Under the pieces are notes generated by a model, which saw only the letters and a program-made list of their open reading frames with translations, searched no databases and had not been told where the DNA came from. Position numbers and translations under genes: made by a program. Of a stretch of 64,000 nucleotides of DNA, positions 48,528-57,320 are shown piece after piece (within the stretch, counting starts at the first letter, position 1; each line of letters starts with the position of its first letter). This stretch comes from Cytobacillus oceanisediminis (GTDB lineage: Bacteria; Bacillota; Bacilli; Bacillales; Cytobacillaceae). The stretch is taken from contig NZ_SOEE01000001.1 of NCBI RefSeq assembly GCF_004366035.1, positions 372,001 through 436,000 on the forward strand, read 5' to 3'.

Positions 48528-49558
48528 TAAAATCCCTCCAATAGATGAAACATAGGCAGCAGAACCGCCAAATACATTGAGACTATTAAAAAACCGATAA
48601 ACATATATAAAATAGGCTGAATCACTTTAAGAAGTTTTTCTGTCTTTTCCTCCAGTTTATTTAAACAATGCCTGCTGAAAAAAGATAATTCCTGGTCCAG
48701 CCTCCCATTTTTTTGACCATGTCTGATAATATTGGCCAGTTCCCTTTCAAAAAAAGGATAACTAATTAGTATATCCTCAAGTTTATTCCCCTCACGGAGT
48801 TTGATTTTCACGGCTTCACCGAGGGCACTGTAAAAAGGCTGCTTATCATTTTTCTCAAAAAGACTAAGCGCCTCATATATGGATAGGCCGCCATTTAAGA
48901 GGTGACTGAGCTGTACAGCAAAGAAATGGGTATAGTAAAGGCGAAGAAAATGGCCTCCCGCAGGAATTTTTACCATGACCTTCTTTTGCTGGATAGGGGA
49001 AAGCTTTCTGAATCTAAAAAAATAGTATATAAGCAAAGTGACTAAACCGAAGAGTACAGTCAGAATGAATAATGGGAGAAGGTCCCCAAACAAATAAACG
49101 GCTTTCGTGAAGAAATTAGGCTTAAGATGCATGGAAACGAATAAGGAGGAGAAACGGGGAAGCAGGACTTTATCAACGAAGACAAATAGGAATGCGGTAA
49201 TGAACATCAGAAAAATAGGATAGGCCATCAGTTTTTGCAATTTTTCAATGTCCTTTCCTTTTCTCAGCACCATTTCACTTCCTTCAAGAAATGCTGAAGC
49301 AAGGCCGCCATGCTGTTCAGCAAAAAATACATAGCCGATCAGATTATTATTAAAGTTCATGTTTGCAAGGATTTGATAAAATGGAAATCCTTCTTTCAAT
49401 TGAGAGAGGCACTGGCTGATTTCATGTTTTCGTTTTGGCGGCAGCTGATGCATCAGTGATTCCAGTGCCTCAGATAAGGGGTACCCTCTGGACAGCAGTT
49501 CACCAGTATTTTTCAGAAACAAGCCCTGTTCTTGAATGGTCCATTTATATTTCTGCAT
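48527..49558 (-). CDS. comGB: Competence pseudopilus platform protein ComGB
   Basis: 343 aa GspF/PilC-type membrane protein with three main hydrophobic helices (about 110-130, 158-180, 315-340) and two cytoplasmic domains. Intact. Overlaps the end of comGA by 14 bases, so translation was coupled to comGA; with comGA interrupted, its expression needs explanation. Confidence 0.95.
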   Translation of the reverse strand: MQKYKWTIQEQGLFLKNTGELLSRGYPLSEALESLMHQLPPKRKHEISQCLSQLKEGFPFYQILANMNFNNNLIGYVFFAEQHGGLASAFLEGSEMVLRKGKDIEKLQKLMAYPIFLMFITAFLFVFVDKVLLPRFSSLFVSMHLKPNFFTKAVYLFGDLLPLFILTVLFGLVTLLIYYFFRFRKLSPIQQKKVMVKIPAGGHFLRLYYTHFFAVQLSHLLNGGLSIYEALSLFEKNDKQPFYSALGEAVKIKLREGNKLEDILISYPFFERELANIIRHGQKNGRLDQELSFFSRHCLNKLEEKTEKLLKVIQPILYMFIGFLIVSMYLAVLLPMFHLLEGF

Positions 49559-50180
49559 TGTCTTGCACCCACCTGCTGTACTCAGTGTCCTTTATATATC
49601 CCAGAGCAATCCCTTTAGTTATTACCTCTTTAAGCGTGCGATACTTAACAAGACTTCCTTCACCTCTCGCCTTCTTGATGGAGGCATTAAGCGCTCTTCC
49701 TGCAAGAAGTTCAAACACACTTGCCCTTTTCCACCTGCCGTATCCATAGCAGAATGGAGAACATTCCCCTTCACAATAAGGGCAATTCAATTCGACAAGG
49801 CGCTGAGCCGTGACAGCTACTAGTGTCTGCTCAATTTCCATCATATTCACCCCAAACTCAGCTAAACGATATACAGCCCCCTGAGCATCCCGAGTATGCA
49901 TCGTGCTTAAGACAAGGTGACCTGTAAGCGCTGCTCTAACAGCAATCTTCGCAGTTTCCGCATCCCTGATTTCACCCACCATAATGATATCGGGGTCATG
50001 GCGAAGGATTGCTTTCAAGCCTGCGGAATAAGATACGCCTGCTTTTTCATTAACTTGAACTTGAAGGACCAAGTCATTTTCTTTTTCAATCGGATCTTCC
50101 AGGGTGATCACATTGCGATGGAACATATGAGAGGTTTCATTCAGCAGAGAATACAATGTGGTGGTTTTTCCGCTTCCAGT
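49545..50180 (-). pseudogene. comGA: comGA, C-terminal part only, cut by prophage
   Basis: ComGA is the traffic ATPase that assembles the competence pseudopilus (about 350 aa). Only about 212 residues remain here, starting inside the Walker A motif (TGSGKTTTLYSLLNE) and continuing normally through Asp box VITLEDPIE, Walker B-region IIMVGEIRDAETAKIAVRAAL, His box and a Cys cluster (CPYCEGECSPFC) to the stop. Upstream codons turn into unrelated phage sequence (residues C-I-Y-V-T-L-S before TGSGK). The open frame reaches an ATG at 50243 but with no SD. The N-terminal half must lie at the other prophage end, outside the window. Confidence 0.95.
50163..50180. other. Probable prophage attachment core in the comGA Walker A codons
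   Basis: Minus strand ACTGGAAGCGGAAAAACC, coding TGSGKT, is the last sequence shared with a normal comGA. A phage att core is expected at this junction and should recur at the other prophage end. Exact limits cannot be set from one end. Confidence 0.65.
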
Positions 50181-50225
50181 TGATAAAGTTACATAAATAC
50201 ACCTAAACTTTAATTTATTAATAAA

Positions 50226-50253
50226 TTGGAATACGCATTCCATTTTTTATAAA
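50226..50253 (+). promoter_or_regulatory. Promoter of the lipoprotein gene with palindromic spacer
   Basis: TTGGAA, 16 bases, TATAAA, followed 46 bases later by the lipoprotein ATG. The spacer overlaps a 16-base inverted repeat (TGGAAT / ATTCCA, 50227-50242), which could be a repressor operator. Confidence 0.5.
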
Positions 50254-50299
50254 AAATTGCTAAACTATTAAATGTAAAAAAAAGAAGGGGGAAATAAGT

Positions 50300-50914
50300 A
50301 TGAAAAATTTGTTTATATTTGGTGTTGTCGCTTTAATTATTGGATTGCTAACGGCTTGTGGAGGAGTTGAACAAGTAGAAAAGAAAGAACCGGTTAAAGA
50401 AGAAACAAAAAAAGAAGATCAGAATCCTGTTCCTAATAAGGAAGAAAATGAGGATGTACAAAAAACCGAAGCAGGAACTTTTACAGCAGTTCATACTTTT
50501 GAAAAAGAAACGAAAATAGATACTGAATCACCATTTGAGCTAACAATAAAAAAAGTTAAAGCTTTTAGTGGTGAACTATCTGAAACAGGTAAAGAGCTTA
50601 TCCCAGAAGCTAACGGTGACATGGTTATTATTACTATGTCTGTAGAAAATACTAGCGATGAAACATTGTCGTTTTATCCAGATCAATCGACTATTACCAC
50701 AAGTACAGGAGAACAATTAGAATCAGAAGTGTTCTTTTCAGATGATGTAGGCGGGGATTTCATCGGGCAAGTAAAAAAAGAAGGAACAGTTAGATTTTTA
50801 CTAAAAAGTACAAAAGCAGAAGATATCGAATGGGTCCGTATTTTAATTGATGCACCACATAATGAGAATCTTGATAATATTGGCAAGTCAGTAGATCATA
50901 CATTTACATTTTGA
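50300..50914 (+). CDS. Prophage-encoded lipoprotein, DUF4352-like
   Basis: 204 aa with a lipoprotein signal peptide and lipobox LLTAC (Cys20), a Lys/Glu-rich linker (20-60), and a beta-rich C-terminal domain (about 70-204) of the DUF4352/telokin-like type (VIITMSVENTSDETLSFYPD). SD AGGGGGAA. It is the only plus-strand gene of the prophage part seen and lies between att and the lysis genes, the usual place for lysogenic conversion genes; surface function (for example superinfection exclusion) is inferred. Confidence 0.85.
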   Translation: MKNLFIFGVVALIIGLLTACGGVEQVEKKEPVKEETKKEDQNPVPNKEENEDVQKTEAGTFTAVHTFEKETKIDTESPFELTIKKVKAFSGELSETGKELIPEANGDMVIITMSVENTSDETLSFYPDQSTITTSTGEQLESEVFFSDDVGGDFIGQVKKEGTVRFLLKSTKAEDIEWVRILIDAPHNENLDNIGKSVDHTFTF

Positions 50915-50922
50915 TATAAAGT

Positions 50923-50960
50923 AAAAACAGCCCCTCTCAAATTTATGAGAAGGGCGTTTT
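50923..50960. terminator. Bidirectional terminator between lipoprotein and lysis genes
   Basis: AAAACAGCCCCTCTCA, AATTTA loop, TGAGAAGGGCGTTTT; lies between convergent genes. Confidence 0.85.
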
Positions 50961-50964
50961 AAAT

Positions 50965-51663
50965 TTATTCCTGAACAATGTAAGTTTGATATCCTTTTTT
51001 CTTCAATTCAGCAGCAAGATTATCGGCATTACCCTTATCTGAGAATGCACCAACTTGGACTTTATATAATTTTTCACTATTTGATGAGGTTGGTTTTGAT
51101 TCAGGTTTCTTCTTTAGGCCGAGGAATTCGGCGACCCCTTCGACATGGCCTGCAGCAATTAGAATTAATTTAGATCTGCTTTTTAAAATGGCAGCATCTG
51201 TTTTATTATCAATAAACCCATTTTCAGTTAGCATTGCTGCCATTTTTGATTCTCTTAGAACATGGAAATTAGCCCGCTTCTTCCCTCGGTCTTTGGTGAA
51301 TACCTTTTTACCGATGATCTTTGAATGAACTGCGTTTTGGAAAGCTTGTGTCTTCGCTCCTGCGCCAGGGTAGATATATGATTCAAACCCGATTCCCCCG
51401 CCTGCGTTTATATGAATGGAAAGGTAAAGATCCGCACCCCAGACATTCGCTTCATTTGTGCGCTGCTCTAAAGAGAAATTCTTATCTCCCAATCTGGAAA
51501 ATTTAATTTCCACATTTTCATATTCGCCTAACATATCTTTAATATATTTACCTATTTCCAAAACTACATTACATTCTTTCAGTCCGTTCCCGACTGCCCC
51601 CGGGTCCATTCCTTTTAAGTCACCTTCATGTCCAAGATCAATATATACTTTCTTTTTAGCCAT
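50965..51663 (-). CDS. Phage endolysin: N-acetylmuramoyl-L-alanine amidase with SPOR domain
   Basis: 232 aa. Amidase_3 domain (1-175): zinc ligand in YIDLGHEGDLKGMDPGAVG, Glu and His in LSIHINAGGG, and catalytic Glu in MLTENGFIDN. A linker KPESKPTSSNSEK leads to a C-terminal SPOR-type repeat (YKVQVGAFSDKGNADNLAAE) that binds peptidoglycan. Resembles CwlC-type amidases. Last gene of the late operon, after the holin. Confidence 0.94.
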   Translation of the reverse strand: MAKKKVYIDLGHEGDLKGMDPGAVGNGLKECNVVLEIGKYIKDMLGEYENVEIKFSRLGDKNFSLEQRTNEANVWGADLYLSIHINAGGGIGFESYIYPGAGAKTQAFQNAVHSKIIGKKVFTKDRGKKRANFHVLRESKMAAMLTENGFIDNKTDAAILKSRSKLILIAAGHVEGVAEFLGLKKKPESKPTSSNSEKLYKVQVGAFSDKGNADNLAAELKKKGYQTYIVQE

Positions 51664-51707
51664 TGTTTTCTTCTCCCTTCATAAGAAGAGCCACCCGGAA
51701 GGGCAGC

Positions 51708-51914
51708 TTATTTCTTCTTTTTAAACCAACCGGTGTATGTGTTCTTCCACACTGCATATAGATTTACAGTTAGGGCGATGGCTGCTGAAACCAACACAAC
51801 AAAAGCGTTTATACTTTCTTCATTAAACCATTCAAATGCGATTCCCACTGTGGACAAGAAAAAAAGAAGGGCCGTAAGGAACCCTCCTAAAAGTGTTGCG
51901 ATATCTTTATTCAT
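51708..51914 (-). CDS. Phage holin (SPP1-like)
   Basis: 68 aa with two membrane helices (about 8-26 and 38-57), a basic C-terminus (WFKKKK) and the loop FEWFNEES. Layout and the WKNTYTGWF ending fit the SPP1-type holin family. Directly upstream of the amidase in transcription order. Confidence 0.82.
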   Translation of the reverse strand: MNKDIATLLGGFLTALLFFLSTVGIAFEWFNEESINAFVVLVSAAIALTVNLYAVWKNTYTGWFKKKK

Positions 51915-51916
51915 TT

Positions 51917-52195
51917 TTAGCTTCCTCCTTTGAATACTGTAAACACAATCGCTATACTGCCGCCAATGACTCCTGTGCAGACTGCTGTGATTAAAGCTGC
52001 TGTAATCGTCCTCTTAATCCATGTAGTATTTTCATTAATGCTATCCAAAGTTTTATTAATTGCTTTAATTTGTTCATCATGTCGATCAGTTTTTCTTTCC
52101 AATTTATCAATCCTGGAATCCATGGACTTGATTTCACCTTTAATTTCTGTAATTTCATTTCCATAAACAATAGGCGCTGTCGTCTCCTGTGTCAC
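51917..52195 (-). CDS. XhlA/haemolysin-type phage lysis-associated protein
   Basis: 92 aa: coiled-coil N-half (KSMDSRIDKLERKTDRHDEQ) and a single C-terminal membrane helix (ALITAVCTGVIGGSIAIVF). This is the XhlA (PBSX) plan, a membrane partner of the holin-endolysin system. Two bases separate it from the holin gene. Confidence 0.85.
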   Translation of the reverse strand: MTQETTAPIVYGNEITEIKGEIKSMDSRIDKLERKTDRHDEQIKAINKTLDSINENTTWIKRTITAALITAVCTGVIGGSIAIVFTVFKGGS

Positions 52196-52214
52196 TCACA
52201 ATCCCCCTTTTTGA

Positions 52215-52241
52215 CAAAATAAAAAAGCCCTATTTGGCTTC
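52215..52241 (-). terminator. Terminator between tail and lysis genes
   Basis: Minus strand AAGCC, AAATAG, GGCTT followed by TTTTATTTT. Stem is short (5-6 pairs), so read-through is likely; it may lower lysis gene expression. Confidence 0.65.
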
Positions 52242-52245
52242 TGTT

Positions 52246-52371
52246 TCACAATGTCTGATTTAATTTATCTTCCAATTCTTTTACTTTCGCTTCAAGTTCA
52301 ATAACTCTATCTTTAAGATTATCTGTTTCTTCAACCGGTTCAGGCTTTCGAATTATCGGGGTAAGCTTCAT
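52246..52371 (-). CDS. 41-aa coiled-coil phage protein
   Basis: ATG at 52369-52371 preceded by GAGGAGAG with eight-base spacing. Product begins MKLTPIIRKPEPVEETD and ends in a heptad-like helix (RVIELEAKVKELEDKLN). It overlaps the 3' end of the 130-aa gene. Small proteins like XkdX occupy this slot in many Bacillus prophages, but the sequence is not clearly that family. Confidence 0.7.
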   Translation of the reverse strand: MKLTPIIRKPEPVEETDNLKDRVIELEAKVKELEDKLNQTL

Positions 52372-52732
52372 TATTTCCGCTCTCCTCTATGATTAATTCC
52401 TCAATAAAAACAAAATCACCTTTATACGTTCCATCTTTAGCAGTTTCAACTGTCATTAACCTGTGGAATATTTCGCCTTCTCCTTCAAAAACTGCAGGAG
52501 TTCTTCCATCATCATAAGTGACAATTAATCTATAATCATAAGAATTGTTTATTTTTACAATATATAAATCATGAATGACGTTTATTTCTTGATCAAAAAT
52601 CAAATCAAATTCAACTGCTTCGATATCTTTTGAATCTAATTTGCCATGACCAATACTTATTGTTGTCTCTGTTTCGGTTAATTCAAATCCAGTCATGAAA
52701 CGTCTATTATTGATTGTTTTTATTTCAATCAT
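52340..52732 (-). CDS. Phage protein of unknown function (130 aa)
   Basis: Mixed beta-rich protein (ISIGHGKLDSKDIEAVEFDL) without signal or membrane segments, directly after the large tail protein gene and so probably a tail-tip or baseplate-associated component. No family recognised. Confidence 0.75.
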   Translation of the reverse strand: MIEIKTINNRRFMTGFELTETETTISIGHGKLDSKDIEAVEFDLIFDQEINVIHDLYIVKINNSYDYRLIVTYDDGRTPAVFEGEGEIFHRLMTVETAKDGTYKGDFVFIEELIIEESGNNEAYPDNSKA

Positions 52733-52743
52733 ATAAACACCTC

Positions 52744-55413
52744 TTATCTGATAGTTTCATATAAGATTAACAATCTTATAGTTATGGTTAAAGAAGAACC
52801 TAAAGTGCCCGGTATATATCGCATCCACACTCTAAATCCTGTGGAAGACTGATTATATACAGCTACATTGAAATTAACCGCATTAGAATTATACGGAACT
52901 GCTATTACATGGAATATATTTTCTGCTCCGCTAAAATTATAATCATTAAAAGTTTGACTTTGACCAGCATCCATTGTAATTGTGAATTGGTCTATATAAC
53001 CGATAATTGAAGAATGCTGCACACCATGTATATTTTGGATATTTTGAGATACTAGATTCATTGAAGGCCAAAAATAATTATTATTTCCTGCTCTCATTCG
53101 TGTTTGTGGAAGGTATGCTAAATCTGTATAAATGCCTGCATATGTCCCTGAAGAATCAGTGTCTAATTTCATCATCTGCTTTGAAGAACCATCACCAGTT
53201 CCGCGATATTGCCACACTTCAAATCCGAAACGTTCGTCAGTTCCACCTGGAGGATTATTATCCCTTCCTGTATCGATTATTACTCCGCTCCATCTTGTTG
53301 GAGGAGTTGCAGTATCTGTAAAATTTCTTAAATGAATTTTGGGGATCCTTCCTGCAGCTGTACCTCCAGACCTTGTGCTCCTTAAAATTAATTCTCCATT
53401 ATCAAGCTCCTCTGTAGAACCATCAATTTCTCCTATACGTGTGTTTCTATCAAAATATGCTACACGTTTTGAAGTTTGACCAGTTGTACCGAATCCAAGT
53501 GCTAAGAAGTTTTTATAAGAGTTTAATGCAAACCCTGGATCATTAGATGGAACTGTAACTTCATCACGAATCGAACCAACTAAAGAACCGTCTATTTCGC
53601 TATAAACTTGAAATCCAAATTCATTTACAGAAGCGATTTTATTATTTGATCTGTATGCATCCAATGTTCCATCTTTTATTTGAACAATATTCCCGTTTCC
53701 GTCATCTGAAACAATTTCAATACCTGTTAATATACCGGTTGTGATATTCGTTGCATTAATATCTATTACATTCACTTTTCCTGCATCTAATGTACCGGTT
53801 GTGATTTTATCAGCACTAACACCTTGCGCAATTAATTGATTAGTAATTGTTAATGGTTGAATATCATTATTACCATTGATTTTTACTGTCTGTGTATTAG
53901 CTTCTGAACTAAATGCACTTGTATGTCCGTGCGTATTAACACCACGTACTCTGTAATACCACTGCTGGTCAGTTTCAATACTGTGGACGAATCCAGAGGT
54001 TTTACCTCTAAATAATAAATTAGATGAGTCTGGTATAAAATTAGGAGTCTGAGAACCATACAATTCATAATCAGATACAAACATGTCATATTGGAAAGAC
54101 CATCTTATTAATACGGTCTCGAATAATCCAAATGCTTCTAATGTTGGTACATCTGGAAGAATATCCGGTAAATTATCTCCATTGATCTCAGGGTTTTCAG
54201 CTTTATCCCAAATACCCTCTTTATCATTTATTTTTGATACGACATCCCCTAATAATCTGTCTGAATCATATAAATCAATGAAATCACCAAATTGTATTTT
54301 CCCAACATCATCAGGATTAGCAACATCGTATTCATAAACAATTACCCTTGCTTCCACTTCAATCGGCTTTGAAAAATTACGGTCAATAACAAAATTAGTG
54401 TCTCCTAACCTTGATTTCTCGAATTCATAGCCTTCCACACTATCAAGAAGGAAACCATCTAATGAATAATTTACAATCTGTTTTTTAGCTTGCTGCAAAG
54501 CTAACCAAGTATTCATCAATAATGTTTCTGGGTCGTCATCTTCCCCGCTTTCATAAATTCCGAATCTATGTCTGAATCCTCCGCCTGATTGTCCGTATCC
54601 GTATTTTTCTAATGCTTCAGGATCTCCAACCCATTCTTGCCCAGCTGGTTTATCCACTGGATCTCCATTTGCTTTACTCCAGACAACATCCCTAAAAGTT
54701 GTTTTCCTGGTAAATCCTCCGTCTTCTGTTTCAATGCTCTTTCCACGTCCATATAGAGCTGTCTTTGGATAAGATTGAACGGTTCGTTGTAACGACAATA
54801 TATCTTTATCTATTTCCCACCGTTTCCCTGTATCAGATCCACGCCTGGTTAAAATATCAATATATCTTCCAGTAATTTTATTACCATCAATCTCTATTCT
54901 GTCTACAAACTCACCGCCATAAGTGTTTAGAATTTCTTCTAATGCATCTTTGACAGTGATGTAATAAAAATTGACTGTATTTAATCCTAATGAAGCAACT
55001 GTTCCGACACTCCATCGTGTATTCTCTAAAGCGCTTGTCAAAGCTTCCTGAGCACTCTTTCCGATAATCCGCTTGTCTTCTATCGCTTCATCATAAAGTT
55101 CCATCATAGCAGGTTCACAGACAGCAGTAATCGTTGCTTTCCCATCCGATTCATCGCTAAATGTTTCTCTTATAAAAAAAAGACGAAAATTGGCGTCTTT
55201 GTCCATAAAGGCAGCAGAATTTTCGTCCGTTACATATTTGGCATCCACATGATTGGCAGGCACTGTGAACTCTAAAGCAGATCCCTTATTCAATTCTTCT
55301 TTAAACATTGCATTCCAGAATGGGCAAGGTGTATTCTCAACTGATCCATTCGTTTCATTCGATAAGATAGCAAGCATATTATCATAATGGTCAAAGATAT
55401 ATAAATCTGCCAT
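52744..55413 (-). CDS. Phage tail-tip protein with endopeptidase-tail and fibre domains
   Basis: 889 aa (ATG 55411-55413 after GAGGTGG; its A is the last base of the previous stop). N-terminal ~400 residues look like the Tal/prophage endopeptidase-tail family (baseplate hub; TVKDALEEILNTYGGEF, RRGSDTGKRWEIDKDI). A fibronectin III-like stretch follows (about 430-530, YYRVRGVNTHGHTSAFSSEA), then beta-helical fibre-like repeats (ITTGTLDAGKVNVIDIN, INATNITTGILTG) and a C-terminal beta domain probably used for host binding. Confidence 0.87.
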   Translation of the reverse strand: MADLYIFDHYDNMLAILSNETNGSVENTPCPFWNAMFKEELNKGSALEFTVPANHVDAKYVTDENSAAFMDKDANFRLFFIRETFSDESDGKATITAVCEPAMMELYDEAIEDKRIIGKSAQEALTSALENTRWSVGTVASLGLNTVNFYYITVKDALEEILNTYGGEFVDRIEIDGNKITGRYIDILTRRGSDTGKRWEIDKDILSLQRTVQSYPKTALYGRGKSIETEDGGFTRKTTFRDVVWSKANGDPVDKPAGQEWVGDPEALEKYGYGQSGGGFRHRFGIYESGEDDDPETLLMNTWLALQQAKKQIVNYSLDGFLLDSVEGYEFEKSRLGDTNFVIDRNFSKPIEVEARVIVYEYDVANPDDVGKIQFGDFIDLYDSDRLLGDVVSKINDKEGIWDKAENPEINGDNLPDILPDVPTLEAFGLFETVLIRWSFQYDMFVSDYELYGSQTPNFIPDSSNLLFRGKTSGFVHSIETDQQWYYRVRGVNTHGHTSAFSSEANTQTVKINGNNDIQPLTITNQLIAQGVSADKITTGTLDAGKVNVIDINATNITTGILTGIEIVSDDGNGNIVQIKDGTLDAYRSNNKIASVNEFGFQVYSEIDGSLVGSIRDEVTVPSNDPGFALNSYKNFLALGFGTTGQTSKRVAYFDRNTRIGEIDGSTEELDNGELILRSTRSGGTAAGRIPKIHLRNFTDTATPPTRWSGVIIDTGRDNNPPGGTDERFGFEVWQYRGTGDGSSKQMMKLDTDSSGTYAGIYTDLAYLPQTRMRAGNNNYFWPSMNLVSQNIQNIHGVQHSSIIGYIDQFTITMDAGQSQTFNDYNFSGAENIFHVIAVPYNSNAVNFNVAVYNQSSTGFRVWMRYIPGTLGSSLTITIRLLILYETIR

Positions 55414-57320
55414 TAGTACCACCTCGGTCTATAGCTATAATTAACAGTTGCAACACCATCTGGTAAGACATGAATATAATTCTTTCCAGGCGTTAATTTA
55501 AACCAGGTAGAGTCAAAAGTTAAAATGTTCATATTCACTATCCCATTTAACGTTATTTTTCTTTTTGACATATCAATTTCTACTTTATCTCCAGGAGTGA
55601 AATCATATATTAATCTCACAAATCCGAATGTACCACCATGCATTATTTGAAATTCTGAAGCATTTGCAGTGAATTCGACATTAAATATTGGTAATGAAGG
55701 ACCATTTCCGTCTATTTCAATGGAATTTAAATCAATTTCGACTTCTAAATCCACATAATCCGTTTCGATTGTGGAAGGTGAAATTCCGTTTGACGGTTCG
55801 GCATATGCAATAAGATAAAAGAATCCATCTGAATTTACATATAAACTTACATTTTGAGAAGTGTGTGTTAGTTTCGATATGGTATCTGTTGTTTGACTGA
55901 ATACTGTGGTGTTCCAAGCGTTCGCATCACTTCTCCAAGCAGAAATAGTTGACCTGTTTTCCCCCGCCTTCAATTCGACTTCCAACTCTACATAATCGGT
56001 GTTGATCGTGCTTGCCGTTGTGCCGTCTGAAGCTTCTGCATGGGCTAGGAAGTGAATGAACCCGTCAGAATCGATATTATTCACGCTGTCAGTCCTTGTT
56101 AATTTTGTTACTGTTCCGTTTGTGTGAGAAGTTGTTCCGGCCCATGATGTAATTGCCCAAACTTTAAGAGTTGCTTTATTACCTGCAGGGCCAGAACCGT
56201 AACCATGCCAATTTACAGTTAAAGGGTTCAGATTGCTTTTCAACCACTGCGCCTTATCCGCTGTTGTTGCGCCTGGAACCGTTACAACGTATTTACGCTG
56301 TACGTATTCGATTAGGTTGAAGGAGAAAACTCTTTGAGCAATTTGCCCTGAAGAAACAGCCGAATCAGGTGTGAACACACCATCTAAAACAGATATGGTT
56401 TCATACGCTGAAGTTCCTGATTCTGTAGAAAAGTCTGTATTCGGATTCCCCAAAGTAGTTAAAGCCCCACGCCATCCAGAAAAATGAGGATTCTCAACCG
56501 TACTCCCCGAAACCTTCCCCACAAAGTTCGCTATGCCAATCGGATCAGCCTGCTTGTTCGTCCCTTTCCCCCACCAATTAGCCGTTATTTGGCTTATATT
56601 CGTTTTCAGCCATTGCACCTGTGCAGCAAGGTTTGCACCTGGTACGGTGAAGCCGAATTTGCGCTTGATTAGGGCGATTAGGTTGAAGGAGAAAACGAGA
56701 TTTCCTTGCGACCCATAGTTAGTGCGAGTAGCAGGTAGAGTAGAACCGTCTAAGTACATTATCCGCGAGTAATTAGAGTCGGTTATTTCAAAAGAAGCTT
56801 CAGAAGGGGTTGGTATACCAACAAAACTAAGTCCAGCAGTCTTGCTTATGTGCGGATTTTCTTTGGTACTCCCCGCAATCTTCCCTTTAAAATCATCAGT
56901 TCCTGATTCAGTGTTAGGAGTTAAAACATCCGTTTCATAATCATCATATTTATATGGCTGCCGGATTAAAGGAATCGTACCATTTGTAATAAAGAAGTAT
57001 TCATCCTCTTGTTTGCTCGTATCTAAATAAGCATAATATGTTTTACCTGGTTCATCAGAAAATGTAACGGGTACTACTTCTCCGCCCATAATAATTGAAT
57101 TTAATTCATCAAATTTAGTTCTGATTTCTTCTAAATTATCTGTATTAAACACATAATCAATTTCTAATGGCTTATCTATTAAACGTCTTCGGACATAATA
57201 ATCTCCGTCCCTTCCTGCTACAGAAACAACTGAGTCCTCCACACTAGCAAGTCCTCTACCCCTTACCTTCAATACTTCTATGGGAAGTTTAATTCCGTTA
57301 TAAGTCATTGTAAAACTCAT
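55413..57320 (-). CDS. Distal tail protein (Dit) enlarged by two kinds of repeated module
   Basis: 635 aa. Dit-type N-terminus (1-135, SVVSVAGRDGDYYVRRRLI) and C-terminus (about 540-635, GGTFGFVRLIYDFTPGDKVEID) are separated by some 400 inserted residues. Module A occurs at about 143-254 and 265-378 (shared VFSFNLI..., VPGA, QWLK-N, NW-G-G); module B at about 380-450 and 458-529 (shared SKLT, NSDGF, AYAEPS/AHAEAS, T-IxTDYVxLEVE). Such evolved Dits carry carbohydrate-binding modules; sugar binding is inferred. Overlaps the tape measure gene by four bases. Confidence 0.87.
   Translation of the reverse strand: MSFTMTYNGIKLPIEVLKVRGRGLASVEDSVVSVAGRDGDYYVRRRLIDKPLEIDYVFNTDNLEEIRTKFDELNSIIMGGEVVPVTFSDEPGKTYYAYLDTSKQEDEYFFITNGTIPLIRQPYKYDDYETDVLTPNTESGTDDFKGKIAGSTKENPHISKTAGLSFVGIPTPSEASFEITDSNYSRIMYLDGSTLPATRTNYGSQGNLVFSFNLIALIKRKFGFTVPGANLAAQVQWLKTNISQITANWWGKGTNKQADPIGIANFVGKVSGSTVENPHFSGWRGALTTLGNPNTDFSTESGTSAYETISVLDGVFTPDSAVSSGQIAQRVFSFNLIEYVQRKYVVTVPGATTADKAQWLKSNLNPLTVNWHGYGSGPAGNKATLKVWAITSWAGTTSHTNGTVTKLTRTDSVNNIDSDGFIHFLAHAEASDGTTASTINTDYVELEVELKAGENRSTISAWRSDANAWNTTVFSQTTDTISKLTHTSQNVSLYVNSDGFFYLIAYAEPSNGISPSTIETDYVDLEVEIDLNSIEIDGNGPSLPIFNVEFTANASEFQIMHGGTFGFVRLIYDFTPGDKVEIDMSKRKITLNGIVNMNILTFDSTWFKLTPGKNYIHVLPDGVATVNYSYRPRWY

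Noticed and set aside
50181..50243. Reading the comGA remnant as a complete gene starting at ATG 50243
   Set aside because: No SD precedes it, the first 21 residues are phage-derived, and the N-terminal half of ComGA is absent.
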